A stretch of 64,000 nucleotides of DNA from Agapanthus africanus (taxonomy: Eukaryota; Streptophyta; Magnoliopsida; Asparagales; Amaryllidaceae). This document shows, in pieces, positions 11,425-21,475 of the stretch. The translations under genes and the position numbers were made by a program. The notes below the pieces were generated by a model. The model was not told where the DNA came from and did not search any database. It worked only from the letters and a program-made list of their open reading frames with translations. The stretch spans positions 205,349,632-205,413,631 of the forward strand of contig JASDDO010000006.1 in NCBI GenBank assembly GCA_030015575.1. Reading direction: 5' to 3'. Positions within the stretch are counted from its first letter, which is position 1. Each line of letters starts with the position of its first letter.

Positions 11425-14408
11425 TGTCACGACCCGAGAATTCGACTCGTGACCGGCACTTAACCACGCAACGTCTACAGGCGTAACGCGGCCAAGTAAG
11501 CCGAACCCAGAAATCAAAACCAATAAGTATAGAGTGATTTTAAAACGTTTTGTAAAAACAATCGTACATGTCCGAAAAACTTCCATTTTATTTAGTAGAA
11601 ATCCTTTTTAAGTTCAAAAGTTATAAGTTTTATAATTTTGGTAACATTTCCTTTTTAAAAAATTGCCCCGCCAGTCAGATAGAAACAAGGTATAAAAAAA
11701 ATGACGAGTAAAATGAATAACGCATCACGAGGAGATATACGACGCCGTAGCGAAGAATACACAGTAAAGCATAGCGAAGAATACACAGTAAAGCAAGGAC
11801 AATATCATAAAAGATGAGACTGTAAAAGTAAAGTCGGCTCACATGCGAGCTCGACACCAGAATGTAAAATCATACATATTGTCCTCACAACTGTCTCTAA
11901 GTCAATACAGAAAGGTAGATGGAGAATACTAGATACATCAATATACAACTGAAAGATAACAGATACCGTACAAAACCCACCTAAACAGCAAAAGGGCTAT
12001 CTCTGCTCAAAAGGGGTATCTGTGCTAAAAGATGCGGTAACAGCCAGCCGTGACTACTCCCAAGGGCAACCTGCAAACACTGTGGCACAACGGGGGTGAG
12101 TTGCCAACTCGTGAATAGAGATAACATATAAAGGTAATCGCGAGCATGCACGTACAGCGCTACTCTAACAAATGCCAACAGATAATATCAATGCGATGTA
12201 GCAGTATGCATAATAATAATGCCAGTCCTCTATCAGGTGATATACTACAGGATGAGATGTGATAATGAATGCTGAGCATGGGGATATAGTATCTACATGA
12301 AGTATCGAGGTGGACTACATAAGTATGTATGCACCACAAATCCCAACATCTCAAACGCCGGTACTCCATCGGCCCTCATATCCTGTATATCCCTAAAAAT
12401 CCCGAGTGCCCAACATCGGCACCCAAATATCATAAATACTCGTGTCTAGCATCGACACGCAAAACATCCTGTATCGGGCCTCCGGCAATCCGGGTCAGCC
12501 CTCTCTCTCACAGTATATATATACCGGGAATCCGTCAGTCCGGGTCATCCCTCTCTCAATACATCGGGCGTCCGTCAGTCCGGGTCAGCCCTCTATCAAT
12601 CCATCGGGCATCCGTCAGTCCGGGTCAGTCCTCTATCAATCCATCGGGCATCCGTCAGTCCGGGTCAGCCCTCTATCAATCCATCGGGCATCCGTCAGTC
12701 CGGGTCAGCCCTCTATCAATCCGTGCCTCAAGCACCGAGAAAACACGGGGCGACGTCCCAAAATATCATATCAAGGGAACCGGGATTTTTAAATGGTTAC
12801 TTATTTAAAAAGGCCACGGTTCCCAAATCCAGAAATCATATGAAATCCCAACAATAATGCAAGTAACTGTGATGTAATAGGTGTATCAAATATGTATATC
12901 AAGTCATGTCACATGTATAGATGAGCTATAACAATATACGACAGTATGATCATGGCAGTTCTATCAGTTCTAAGCAATGTATATATATATATATATCAGG
13001 GTATGCAATATGCTATGACAATCCATGGTATGGTATATGCAGTATATACAATAAGGTCCTATCAGCCCTGACGCATAACGCCATGCGGGCGATATCCCCG
13101 TAGATGTGAAATCTACTCACCGTGTCTCGCGCTAAGTGTATCCAACCACTTGCTTGCCCTTCTTCGCGGCGTCCTTCTCACTGGCCTGCGAACCTAGAAT
13201 CACAAACACATATCACACATATAAGCTCAATTTCGCCAAAAACGCGACATCACGGTCAAACTAGAAACTCGTGTCGCAAACCAATCGCGCGTGTGCGCGA
13301 TACGCTAAGACGTGCAATCACGCGCTACGAAACTACCCCGACGCACCGCGATACGCAGAAACCCAAACCTACTCACGTATCACGCGTGTCGCGAAGGTTT
13401 AGAAAACGGCAAAATAGGTATTCAGTTCCAGATTTTGATACAGGAAAGATATTGCAAAACTAAATATACCAAAATAACTCCCAGACAAGCAGAGACCCAC
13501 ACCCCAAACCCCAACCCAAATCTCCCCAATCTGGCCGCAATTTGCGGCCAGAATGCCCATTTCGGCGGCCAGACTTGGGAATTGGGTCCCCAGGTTTGGT
13601 TTGTGCACTCTACACCACACATACATGCTACAGTAATCACTAGTTTTGTTCTGAAAAGTCTCGGGTAGTAGCAGATTTCCTACAGTGCCTAAAATCAGTT
13701 CAAATCACACAATTTGCACAAAAAAGATACTTAGGGGTATTTTTCTGAAATCTGAGACCATCCCAAGTCTAAAATCACCTATATAACTCATTATCAATCT
13801 AATCAAGCCATCACAAGCAAAATTTCCTCACAACCTTACTAAATCCCTGAATAATGCACAAAACATGCATAAAAGTGATATTTTTGCTAGAAATTCAATA
13901 AGTTATGAACAAGAGATGCTAGGGTGAGTTAGTACCTTCAAAATACCTTAAGAAACACCAAAAACTCCAGATCTAACCTCAAGTATGCAGTCTTGCCACT
14001 AAACACCTCAAATGAGCCAAAAACCCAAGGTTTTGTGAAGGAAAAAGGTTGGATTTATGTGGAATTTGTGCATGAACTAAAAGAGAATGAAAAAGGATGA
14101 GAAATGGAGGAATAATGTGTTTGTTGCTGCTGCTCTCTGCTGGAAATTTCCAGAAATTGAAAAGAGAGGGAGAAGAGAAGGAAATTGGGTCAAAGGTCAA
14201 CTTCTTACCTACCCACCATACCTCATTGTTTAATTGGAAATTTGAATTATAAATAAAAAGGTTTTAGAAAAGATTAAATGGTGGGAAAAATATGGAGTTG
14301 CAACCATGCATGAAGAAAGAAAAGGTTATCATGATACATTTTTTTTTTGAAAACATGCACACTTGCTAATTTGCCCGAAAACGTCTAAACGAATTTCAAG
14401 GCGTTACA
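11425..14408 (-). repeat. Gypsy A 5' LTR
   Basis: This is the partner of 3426-6446, 2984 bp, with the same TGT...ACA borders. The size difference is mainly one 40-bp tandem unit. It would carry the promoter of the element; I did not identify a convincing TATA box. Confidence 0.95.
12475..12725. repeat. 40-bp tandem repeat in the gypsy A 5' LTR, six units
   Basis: Same unit as at 4477-4767 with one copy fewer. Because both LTRs were copied from one template at insertion, the difference arose afterwards or during that replication. Confidence 0.92.
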
Positions 14409-14930
14409 GTCATTGTCTGGACGTCATGCATATAGAGAAGGGAGTATCAGAGCACATACTTAACTTGCTTCTGTGTACAGACAGGAAATCGAAAGACAAC
14501 ATGAATGCCCGGATGGATCTACAAGATTGGGGAATAAGAAGTGAACTGCACCCTAAACCGGTAGCGGGTAAACCGGGCAAGTTTGTACTTCCCAATGCCG
14601 CTTATCATATGTCACAACCGGAGAAGAAAAGATTCCTGCAGGTGTTGCATGATTTGAAAGTCCCCACAGGTTTCTCAGGATCATTCAGCAAGAAAATAAA
14701 AATTGTGAAGGGTAAGATCGATGGGCTGAAAAGTCATGACCACCATGTTATCGTGGAGCACCTTCTTCCATTAGCCCTCAGGACTTCTCTCCCCGACTCG
14801 GTTGGTCTGGTAATCAACGACCTATGTTGTTTTTTCAGGGAGTTGTGTGCTAAAACGCTGGAGGATGCGACGCTGGATAAACTAGAAAATTCTATTGCGT
14901 TGATACTTTGAAAGTTTGAGCTTCAGAGGG
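14409..14930 (+). pseudogene. CACTA TNP2-like transposase, continuation after gypsy A
   Basis: The frame continues the part that ends at 3425: CLDVMHIEKGVSEHIL, then DLQDWGIRSELHP, AYHMSQPEKKRF and SHDHHVIVEHLLPLALR, all typical of the region after the TNP2 core. A stop interrupts the phrase that normally reads as LCKLE near 14910. The usual C-terminal half (the DUF4218-like region) is absent: sequence passes within about 20 codons into the region of the second CACTA gene. The first five bases are the right copy of the GTCAT target duplication. Confidence 0.88.
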
Positions 14931-15081
14931 CCGGTCTTGCACCCAGATCGGAGACCCCTTCGGATGCCTCCTTCCGTGTGGATTTTGCCACACATCCAGG
15001 TATACTGCACGCATATCCATTTTCAATGTAATATTACAGATATTCATGCATGTTTATGTCAAAATTACTTATATTGTCAAT

Positions 15082-15760
15082 GTTTGATTGTCTAGTTGTT
15101 GGTCCTGCGTCCACATCTGGGACAGAGGCCACCCCCGCTCCCCCAGGTATGTTTATATATCATATAGTGTATGTATATTGATTTAGAATGCTATATCATA
15201 AATATACACATTCCTTTTGCTCTTACTTAGCAATTTTTATTATTGTCTAGCTGTAGGTGGTGACACCACCGCACCTCGGGTATGTTTATATGTCCTATAG
15301 TGCATGCATATTGATTTAGAACGTTATATTATTGATCTACACATTCTTTTTGCAATTACTTATAAAATCTATTTTTAATTGTCTAGTTGTTGGTCCTGCG
15401 TCCACATCTGGGACAGAGGCCACCCCCGCTCCTCCAGGTATGTTTATATATCATATAGTGTATGTATATTGATTTAGAATGCTATATCATAAATATACAC
15501 ATTCATTTTGCTCTTACTTAGCAATTTTTATTATTGTCTAGCTGTAGGTGGTGACACCACCGCACCTGCGGGTATGTTTATATGTCCTATAGTTCATGCA
15601 TATTGATTTAGAACGTTATATTATTGATCTACACATTCTTTTTGCAATTACTTATAAAATCTATTTTTAATTGTCTAATTATAAGTGGTGCCTCCACACC
15701 TTCCACAGGGGCCACTCCTGCCGCTTCCATACCCTCCGCATCGTCTGCAGGTTAGTATGA
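15082..15760 (+). repeat. Tandem exon-plus-intron micro-units in the CACTA element
   Basis: Five homologous units begin with TCTAG or TCTAA at 15091, 15246, 15382, 15537 and 15674, spaced alternately about 155 and 136 bp (higher-order period 291). Each has a short putative exon ended by GTATGTTTATAT and a closely related intron containing ATTGATTTAGAA. The putative exons read VVGPASTSGTEATPAPP and AVGGDTTAPA alternately. This looks like serial duplication of small exons coding a Pro/Thr/Ala linker, upstream of the second CACTA gene. Confidence 0.7.
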
Positions 15761-15849
15761 ATAAATTTAAAATATTTATTTATTTTACATATGCTATATA
15801 GAATAAATATGAACTTCATGGAGATTTAGCGTCGATGTTTATTTTATAG

Positions 15850-17966
15850 TTGGAGGGGATGCGTCCGGGTCCGGGACCCCTGTTGTTCCTCACCGGAGGA
15901 ACTATCGTCCCGCTCGTGCTGCTGCTCGGGCCCAGGCTCGTGCGCTAATCACCGGAGGTATATATCACACTTGAATTTTTGTTTAACCTTGATTTCTTAA
16001 TACAACTTTGTCTTATTATTGATTGTCTTGATATTTCATGCAAACGCAGGGCCTCTCCATCCCCAGAGGGGGACTCGAGGCCCGAATCAGTCCCATAGGC
16101 TGAGGCCTGATAGAGCTAGGGGGAGGCAGCATTCCCCCTATTTTTTACCCTTGACTATCGCTATACCGGTCCTCATGCCGAGAGGTTCGGCCGGTATTTG
16201 GCGGACGAGAGCCGGATCGTGAAGAACTATCCACTTCACGTTGAGTGGGGCGAGCAGCACCAGCGCTCATTCGCCCTCTTCTTTGATCAGGCTCGGGTAT
16301 GTATTAATATATATTTTCATTTGATCTATCCAATATATTTATTATTAACACTTGCAATCTAATAACAATGTTTTTTTTTGTATTTTCAGTTGGATTACGA
16401 TTTTCAGCCTGTAGCCGACCCTGATCACTCGGGGAGGGTGCTCGACCTTCATGCTCTGTACAATGGCCTGATGAAGAACATGCAGGCCAGGGTACGATAC
16501 AACAGGAATGAGCTGAAGGACGACTGCTACTCCCTGTGGATAGCGACCCCCGAGGCAGAGAGAGCGGCCCTCCTATCTACTCCGGCGTTTGCGAGAGTCG
16601 ACGTAGAGACATGGCCTCTATTGTGCGCTTATTTCGACTTCGAACGCAAACAAGTATGTATTTTAAATTTAATTCATTATTTATGATATAATTTATTTCT
16701 TTGTGTTTCTTAATTAGAAAACTAAATGTTAATGCGTTGTGCAGAAACAGGCCACTCAGAATACGGAGAACAGGAAGTCGGCGAAGAGGGGTCGCCCCAC
16801 TTACACAGGTGGCTCGAGGAACATTACTCGAGCCATGGAGTTATCGGTAAATTAAGAGTTATTCTCTAATATTTTGCAATATTAAGAGTTATTCTCTAAT
16901 ATTTCTAATATTAAGAGTTACTTTCTAATATTGCAGACATCTCGGACCGTGGCGTCAGGTGGTACACCGAGCGTGCTGTCCGCTTATCTTGCTGTCCACG
17001 GCACCTCGACAGATCCCGCCACGGGCGAGCTTCGATGTCCCGACGTCGCTACCCAGGAGTACTGCGTAAGTCTTAATATTTTTTCTACCCAAATTTGAAA
17101 TTTTAGTTTTGGAAGGTTCAAGTTTAAATTTTATACTTATACTTTACTGCTTAATGTGGGTGTAGGAGCGGGTGGTTGAGCAGGCCCAGGCCTCGGGGAT
17201 CGATTTTACCGGACAGAACGATCCGAGGCTGCTGACCCCAGTTCTGGACGCCGCACACGGAGGGCACCACGGAGGTTGGGAGAGAGGCCGGGGATTGGGC
17301 CCTAGCAGGGCCCATATGAGGTTGGACTCCACCCCGGCGGTTGCTTCCTCCGTCTCCAGTGACCGGCATGTCCATCAGGAACTGGATAGCTTGAGGGCCA
17401 CCGTTCAGGAGTTGAAGGAGATGCTGGTATGTATACTACTTTATAGTAAAATATCATTTCATATTATATACATATCAACATATCCATAATTAGTACGTAG
17501 CTTGAGCTTATTTGGTTTTAGACTTAAGTTTGATTAATCATACATACATATGTAATTAAAATAAACAACGCTTTTCCAAACTAGATATCCAAACAGGGTT
17601 TCGAAATAACTTAATAATGAAACGAATTCGAATAATACACAGTTCTTACACGCTTCTTACACACGTTATGTCCAGACGCGACAGGGTAGATCGGCCGAGC
17701 TTCCACATGCATCTCCTTCGGCTGCGGCTCCGCAAGCTACTACATCGGCTGCGGTTCCGCAGACAGCTCCTGTAGCTCCACCGCCTACTCAGACTCCCAC
17801 AGCCGCGGCTCCGCAAGCGACTACCTCGACGGCGGCTGCGCAGACCACATCGCCAGCTCCACATGCCGCTCAGACTCCCTTATATGTAGCATTGCAGAGT
17901 GTATTGACCGAGGAGCAGGCGCGCGTTATTCTAACGTTATTCGGAGGTGGAGCTGGACCGAACTAG
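15850..17966 (+). pseudogene. Second CACTA gene, En/Spm (Ptta-type) protein with seven exons
   Basis: Exons with GT-AG borders can be placed at about 15850-15957, 16050-16296, 16390-16653, 16745-16846, 16937-17065, 17166-17426 and 17676-17966. Recognisable parts: FGRYLADESRIVKNYP, WGEQHQRSFALFFDQAR, the phrase RGRPTYTGGSRNITRAMEL (the basic tract plus 'HTGGS'-like motif of the plant En/Spm Transposase_24 family), a short coiled stretch LDSLRATVQELKEML, a Pro/Ala/Gln-rich region and the end LTEEQARVILTLFGGGAGPN before a stop at 17964. The family is associated with the DNA-binding partner of the transposase. Exon 2 does not stay in one frame (a shift near 16130-16150), so the copy is probably broken. 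The 5' exons are uncertain. Confidence 0.75.
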
Positions 17967-18269
17967 GGTAGCTTTTTGGTTCTTATTTTTTGAAACATGT
18001 ATTTATATCACATTGTACTACATTTTGAAACGATATTGATATTGGTTTGTATTTATATCATATTCGGTTTTTGGGTTTCTTTTGTATATTATATATATGC
18101 GTGATATGTGATTATGAATACTGCAATATATGATTTGATTGATGTATATAGTATTGTGCACAGGGCGGGAAAAAATCTAGCAGCCCATTTTTTTAAAAAA
18201 AATACAGACAATATGTACCTATGGATTAAGCCTGATATTTTCCCACCTGATATCAGTGCAGGGTGTTGG

Positions 18270-18720
18270 GAGTGTCCCTACGGATATTTCCGTAGGGGCA
18301 ACTGTTTATCCCCTACGAATTTATCCGTAGGGGCAAAATATCAGGTTTCCTGATATTTTCCCCCCGATCTCAGTGCAGGGTGTTGGGAAGGCCCCTACGG
18401 ACCTATCCGTAGGGGCTACTTTATATCCCCTACGGTGTTATCCGTAGGGGTAGAAAAAGGACCTACGGATATATCCGTAGGTATATACAATATATTCAAA
18501 AAAAAAAATTAAATATATGATTTTATTACCCCTACGGGGTACTCCGTAGGGGCTATAACACCTACCGAGATATCCGTAGGGGCATAAATTTGTCCGTAGG
18601 GGCAAGTTCAGGGCCTCAACTTGCACCTGCGGCCTTTGCACCTACGGGGTCTTTTTTCGCCCCTACGTATATATCCGTAGGGGCAGTGGGTTTCCCCTAC
18701 CGATAAATCCGTAGGGGCAA
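18270..18720. repeat. CACTA subterminal palindromic repeats (about 10 copies)
   Basis: About ten copies of an inverted motif CCCCTACGG-N6-CCGTAGGGGC lie within 450 bp of the right terminus, for example near 18276, 18308, 18390, 18427, 18462, 18530, 18561, 18660 and 18694. The outer arms are conserved while the six central bases vary (ATATTT, AATTTA, ACCTAT, GTGTTA, ATATAT, GGTACT and others). Subterminal repeats of this kind are the binding sites for the TNPA-like protein of En/Spm elements. Confidence 0.9.
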
Positions 18721-18724
18721 CCCT

Positions 18725-18738
18725 TATTTGTAGTAGTG
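18725..18738. repeat. CACTA right terminal inverted repeat
   Basis: The last 14 bases read TATTTGTAGTAGTG, that is CACTACTACAAATA on the other strand, matching the CACTA terminal consensus. Copia A LTR sequence (TTCTTCTTCTTCC, also found in the copia D LTRs) begins directly after it. The left partner is outside the window. Confidence 0.88.
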
Positions 18739-19231
18739 TTCTTCTTCTTCCTTCTTGAAAAAGCTTTCTAGCTTTTTGTGATTTGATGATTTAAAGTGAG
18801 AAATTGAAAACAAAAGAGTGTAAAATTCCTAATTCAACATCCTCATCTATTCTAGCCACATAGATTAGGGTGTTCACTTCACTAATACTTGATTAGAGAA
18901 GTAAGAGCTTGAGTTTGAGATTCTTCAAGGTAGATCATTTTCGAAAAGGAAGACTTCAAGCAAGCGTGGATCATTCGACTTGTGGAGCCTCTCTTGAGTC
19001 CGGGAGTTCATGGATCTCGGCGAAGGGACTACTACTCGGAGCTTATGAAGCGAAGGAACGGACTACAAAGGTTGTAATCTCTCTCTTTTAGATGTAAAGT
19101 TGTTTACATGCATGTTAACCCTAATTCTCTAGTTTAGATCTTGGTTAGGGTTTGTTTAGCACCCCAAAATTTTCAATATGGCATGTGTGATGCCTTCCCA
19201 AACATTGCTAAGGTGCTATGCTAACCTAACA
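18739..19231 (+). repeat. Copia A 5' LTR, terminal part
   Basis: It is homologous to the element-end portion of the copia D LTRs (reverse complement at 42422-43300 and 60757-61650), sharing TTCTTCTTCTTCC, AAAGCTTTCTAGC, GATTAGGGTGTTCACTTC and GGTTGTAATC. It ends CTAACCTAACA directly before a primer-site sequence. The rest of the LTR lies on the far side of the CACTA element, outside the window. Confidence 0.85.
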
Positions 19232-19232
19232 A

Positions 19233-19244
19233 TGGTATCAGAGC
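19233..19244 (+). promoter_or_regulatory. Copia A first primer-binding-site-like sequence
   Basis: TGGTATCAGAGC (12-base complement of initiator tRNA-Met) lies one base inside the LTR end. The sequence after it (TACTAGGCATTGG) differs from the primer-site context of copia D. Confidence 0.8.
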
Positions 19245-19446
19245 TACTAGGCATTGGATGTCGACCTATGGGGGGTTCTCACTGTGTGACATTGTGGCGA
19301 AACATAGGCTCTTACTGGTGTCCCGAGACCGGAAGGTGTTCCGGCGGGTTGTAGTCCTCGTGAGGGGGCATGCGTAAAAAGTAGTTACTGAGGGACCTGT
19401 AGGTGCCACGGCGACCCTATTGGATGGGATGGCTGCCTGACTTTCG

Positions 19447-19460
19447 TGGTATCAGAGCCA
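19447..19460 (+). promoter_or_regulatory. Copia A second primer-binding-site-like sequence
   Basis: TGGTATCAGAGCCA, 14 bases complementary to initiator tRNA-Met, followed by AGCTAGAGC. The continuation matches the true primer-site region of copia D (minus strand, 60742-60755) better than the site at 19233 does. Confidence 0.75.
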
Positions 19461-19630
19461 AGCTAGAGCATTAGGCGTTGTCTAGACGAAGTTAGAAGTC
19501 CGATCGAACCCTCAAAACCCCAAAATTGACCCCTTGCTGGAAAAATTTTCAAAAGTTGAAATTTTTCATATTAAAAATACTCAGAAAGTCATGCAGGGAA
19601 AGGATCCCTAACTCGCTACAGTGACTGCGT

Positions 19631-19672
19631 AACCGCGGCCAAAACCTGGTTTTGACGGCGGTTCCGCGGCGC
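19631..19672 (+). other. GC-rich stem-loop in the copia A leader
   Basis: CCGCGGCCAAAACC on the left faces GGTTTTG and GTTCCGCGG on the right in an otherwise AT-rich leader, about 170-185 nt after the second primer site. Equivalent stem-loops lie in copia C (45907-45947) and copia D (60510-60558). Confidence 0.6.
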
Positions 19673-20181
19673 CACTGTGGAGGCTTGGGACGGACACTTC
19701 AGCGACGGTCCATAGGTGCTGGGGCATGCTACTGGGAATTTTTTATTTTCTGCTCAAGTGTTGAGCTCAGTGGGGTATTTTGGGAACTCGTTGCGTCTGT
19801 CGAATTATCTAACTTCTCCTAGTTATCTGTGATGAGTATATATTGTTGTGGTATGTTATATTGGATCCTTGTGTATTGAATAGCCGGGGGTTTTATGTGA
19901 GATGAGAGTTTTCTTTTTCATTCATGTAAACTTCATTTGTATGTAATATTCTTTTATTGGGGCATTTCCGGGTTGAGATTGATGTCACCATTGTATATTA
20001 TTTACTTTTCCGCATTAGGATAGACCCAAGGCGGAGAGCACAAGTAACCGGGTTCTAGGGTCCAGTGGGAGGCCATCTCGAGGAGTCGAGACCAGGTCTC
20101 CTAATCCTAGAATTGGCAGGGTTACTTGCCGCTCTCATAGGGGTCTAGGGATGTGGGTTTGGCTATTCATCGCGACTGTGG

Positions 20182-20220
20182 AATCCGTGTTTTATACAGG
20201 GTCAAAATAAAACACGGATT
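20182..20220 (+). other. Perfect 14-bp stem-loop in the copia A leader
   Basis: AATCCGTGTTTTAT (20182-20195) pairs with ATAAAACACGGATT (20207-20220). The equivalent positions in copia D (58979-59013) and copia C (46738-46767) also pair, with different bases. Confidence 0.75.
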
Positions 20221-20314
20221 TCCTAGTATATCCAATATTTCATATGTTGACTTCTGCTGCAATGTTCTGTGATGAGATCATATTACTGCCTGAGACGAAT
20301 GCTTATAATATATG

Positions 20315-20318
<4 letters not shown>

Positions 20319-20352
<34 letters not shown>
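20319..20352. repeat. (TA)n microsatellite
   Basis: An uninterrupted run of about 16 TA dinucleotides in the copia A leader. Copia D has a short degenerate counterpart at about 58870-58890. Confidence 0.9.
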
Positions 20353-20353
<1 letters not shown>

Positions 20354-20481
20354 CTGCTTTCGTTTCTTCTGTGATGCTTAGGAAGCTTAATTGATGGGTT
20401 TTATTAATGAGATTAATAAAAAGAAAAGAAACCTAAAAGATGTTGTAGAATCAAAACTTTATAAAAAGGGTAGCTACAGTT

Positions 20482-20735
20482 TTGCTTTGCATAGCGGTAT
20501 ATATGATATATCCTGCACCTTATTCGATGAGGAAAGAGCAGAGATCCCTTCACCAGGAGTGACCTCTTTAGCAAAACTGGCAGATGCTGCAAACACATGG
20601 TTTAGTTTTTGATTGCTTCTATAGTTCTTGCTTTGCACAGCGGTATTTATGAAATATCCTGCACCTTATTCGATGAGGAAAAAGTTGAAATCCCTTCGAC
20701 GGGAATGACCTCTTTAGCGAAACTATAAAAGCCTC
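20482..20735 (+). repeat. Duplicated leader box of copia A
   Basis: Two copies of a box of about 100 bp (20482-20590 and 20630-20735), each with TTGCTTTGCA, TCCTGCACCTTATTCGATGA and GTGACCTCTTTAGC. Copia C (about 47120-47215 and 47262-47360) and copia D (about 58500-58580 and 58635-58735, minus) carry the same duplication. Within the box AAAGAG can pair with CTCTTT. Short frames here are repeat by-products. Confidence 0.75.
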
Positions 20736-20859
20736 AAAAACATTCCTTTTTCAAAAATCACTTGTTTCTACAACGATATCATGTTCATTACGCTTATGGT
20801 TTTCTGAAAAACCTGCGTAGCCCTCCGTCATTTCAGATAAGTACTACTTAGTATTCATG

Positions 20860-21063
20860 CTACGTTTGTTGACTATGTTAAGGTGTAGTGTGCGGTAGCT
20901 AATAGTGCTTTTATGCTAAAATATGAGATGTGATTGGATTAGGGTAGTTGTACAACTTTGTTGACTATGTTAAGGGTCGTGCAGGTGGGTTTAATTCAAT
21001 CGGGAAATGACAGGTTGAACTTGGCTAGCGATTATTATTTGTTGACTATGTTAAGGTCATAAG
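20860..21063 (+). other. Array of three related stem-loops in the copia A leader
   Basis: The 18-mer TTGTTGACTATGTTAAGG occurs three times without change, at 20866, 20958 and 21039. Each forms TTGAC-TAT-GTTAA. The flanks extend the stem differently for each copy: CTACG/TGTAG, ACAAC/GTCGT (one mismatch) and TTAT/ATAA. Confidence 0.75.
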
Positions 21064-21475
21064 TTGCTAGGGGCAAAAGCATTATCAGGAATTTCAAGTG
21101 TTGAAATTTGCAATGAGATTGCATACCTTCTATAAGATAGATGGATCCCGATACCCACTTCGAGTAAGAGTTACTCCTGGGAGAATTTTACACAAGACAA
21201 TTAGCCGATCAAATAGGTGTCTAGAAAGGTGTTAACGGGGTTATGCCTCTGGGAAAAACGAGGTTTATTTTAATTAGGTCCGAGCGAAAGCATGGGGAAC
21301 CTCCCTCAAAGTACCAACATTGATCTATCTGAAATATTGGCGAACTTGTAATGTGTAATTAATCCCGGCTAGTCTTACCTTTTAGGGTTTGAATGAAGAT
21401 TTGATTAAAACAGTGGGAGCCATCCTGATTAGATAAGATAATAACCAATCTAATCTTGCAATAGCGCACGCTAAA

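Larger units (their letters stand above)
3426..14408 (-). mobile_element. Gypsy A: young Tekay/Del-like chromovirus LTR retrotransposon
   Basis: This is an 11.0-kb element on the minus strand with both LTRs (3021 and 2984 bp), a primer-binding site, a polypurine tract and a perfect 5-bp target duplication GTCAT (3421-3425 and 14409-14413). Parts in minus-strand order: gag, protease, RT, RNase H, integrase and a chromodomain-like C terminus, the order of Ty3/gypsy chromoviruses. Long LTRs and the protein phrases point to the Tekay (Del) clade. By eye the LTRs differ at roughly 25 positions, under 1 percent, so the insertion is recent (a few hundred thousand years at usual plant rates). The coding part is nearly whole with about two breaks. 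Confidence 0.95.
1..18738 (+). mobile_element. CACTA (En/Spm) DNA transposon, left end outside window, split by gypsy A
   Basis: A cut-and-paste class II element. Evidence seen: a TNP2-type transposase reading frame from 1757, a second gene with En/Spm (Ptta) protein features at 15850-17966, a block of palindromic subterminal repeats at 18270-18720, and a right terminus whose reverse complement reads CACTACTACAAATA. The element is interrupted by gypsy A at 3426-14408; without that insert about 7.75 kb of CACTA DNA is present. The left terminus and hence the full length and 3-bp target duplication cannot be seen. It landed in the LTR of copia A, whose sequence resumes at 18739. The transposase gene is decayed, so this copy is probably not autonomous. 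Confidence 0.92.

Noticed and set aside
18108-18353. Frame with WECPYGYFRRGN repeats
   Set aside because: It reads through the CACTA subterminal palindromes; the repeat pattern is DNA-level.
19233-19460. tRNA-Met gene fragments (TGGTATCAGAGCC) at several places
   Set aside because: Only the 3'-end complement is present and it always sits next to an LTR end, so these are primer-binding sites.
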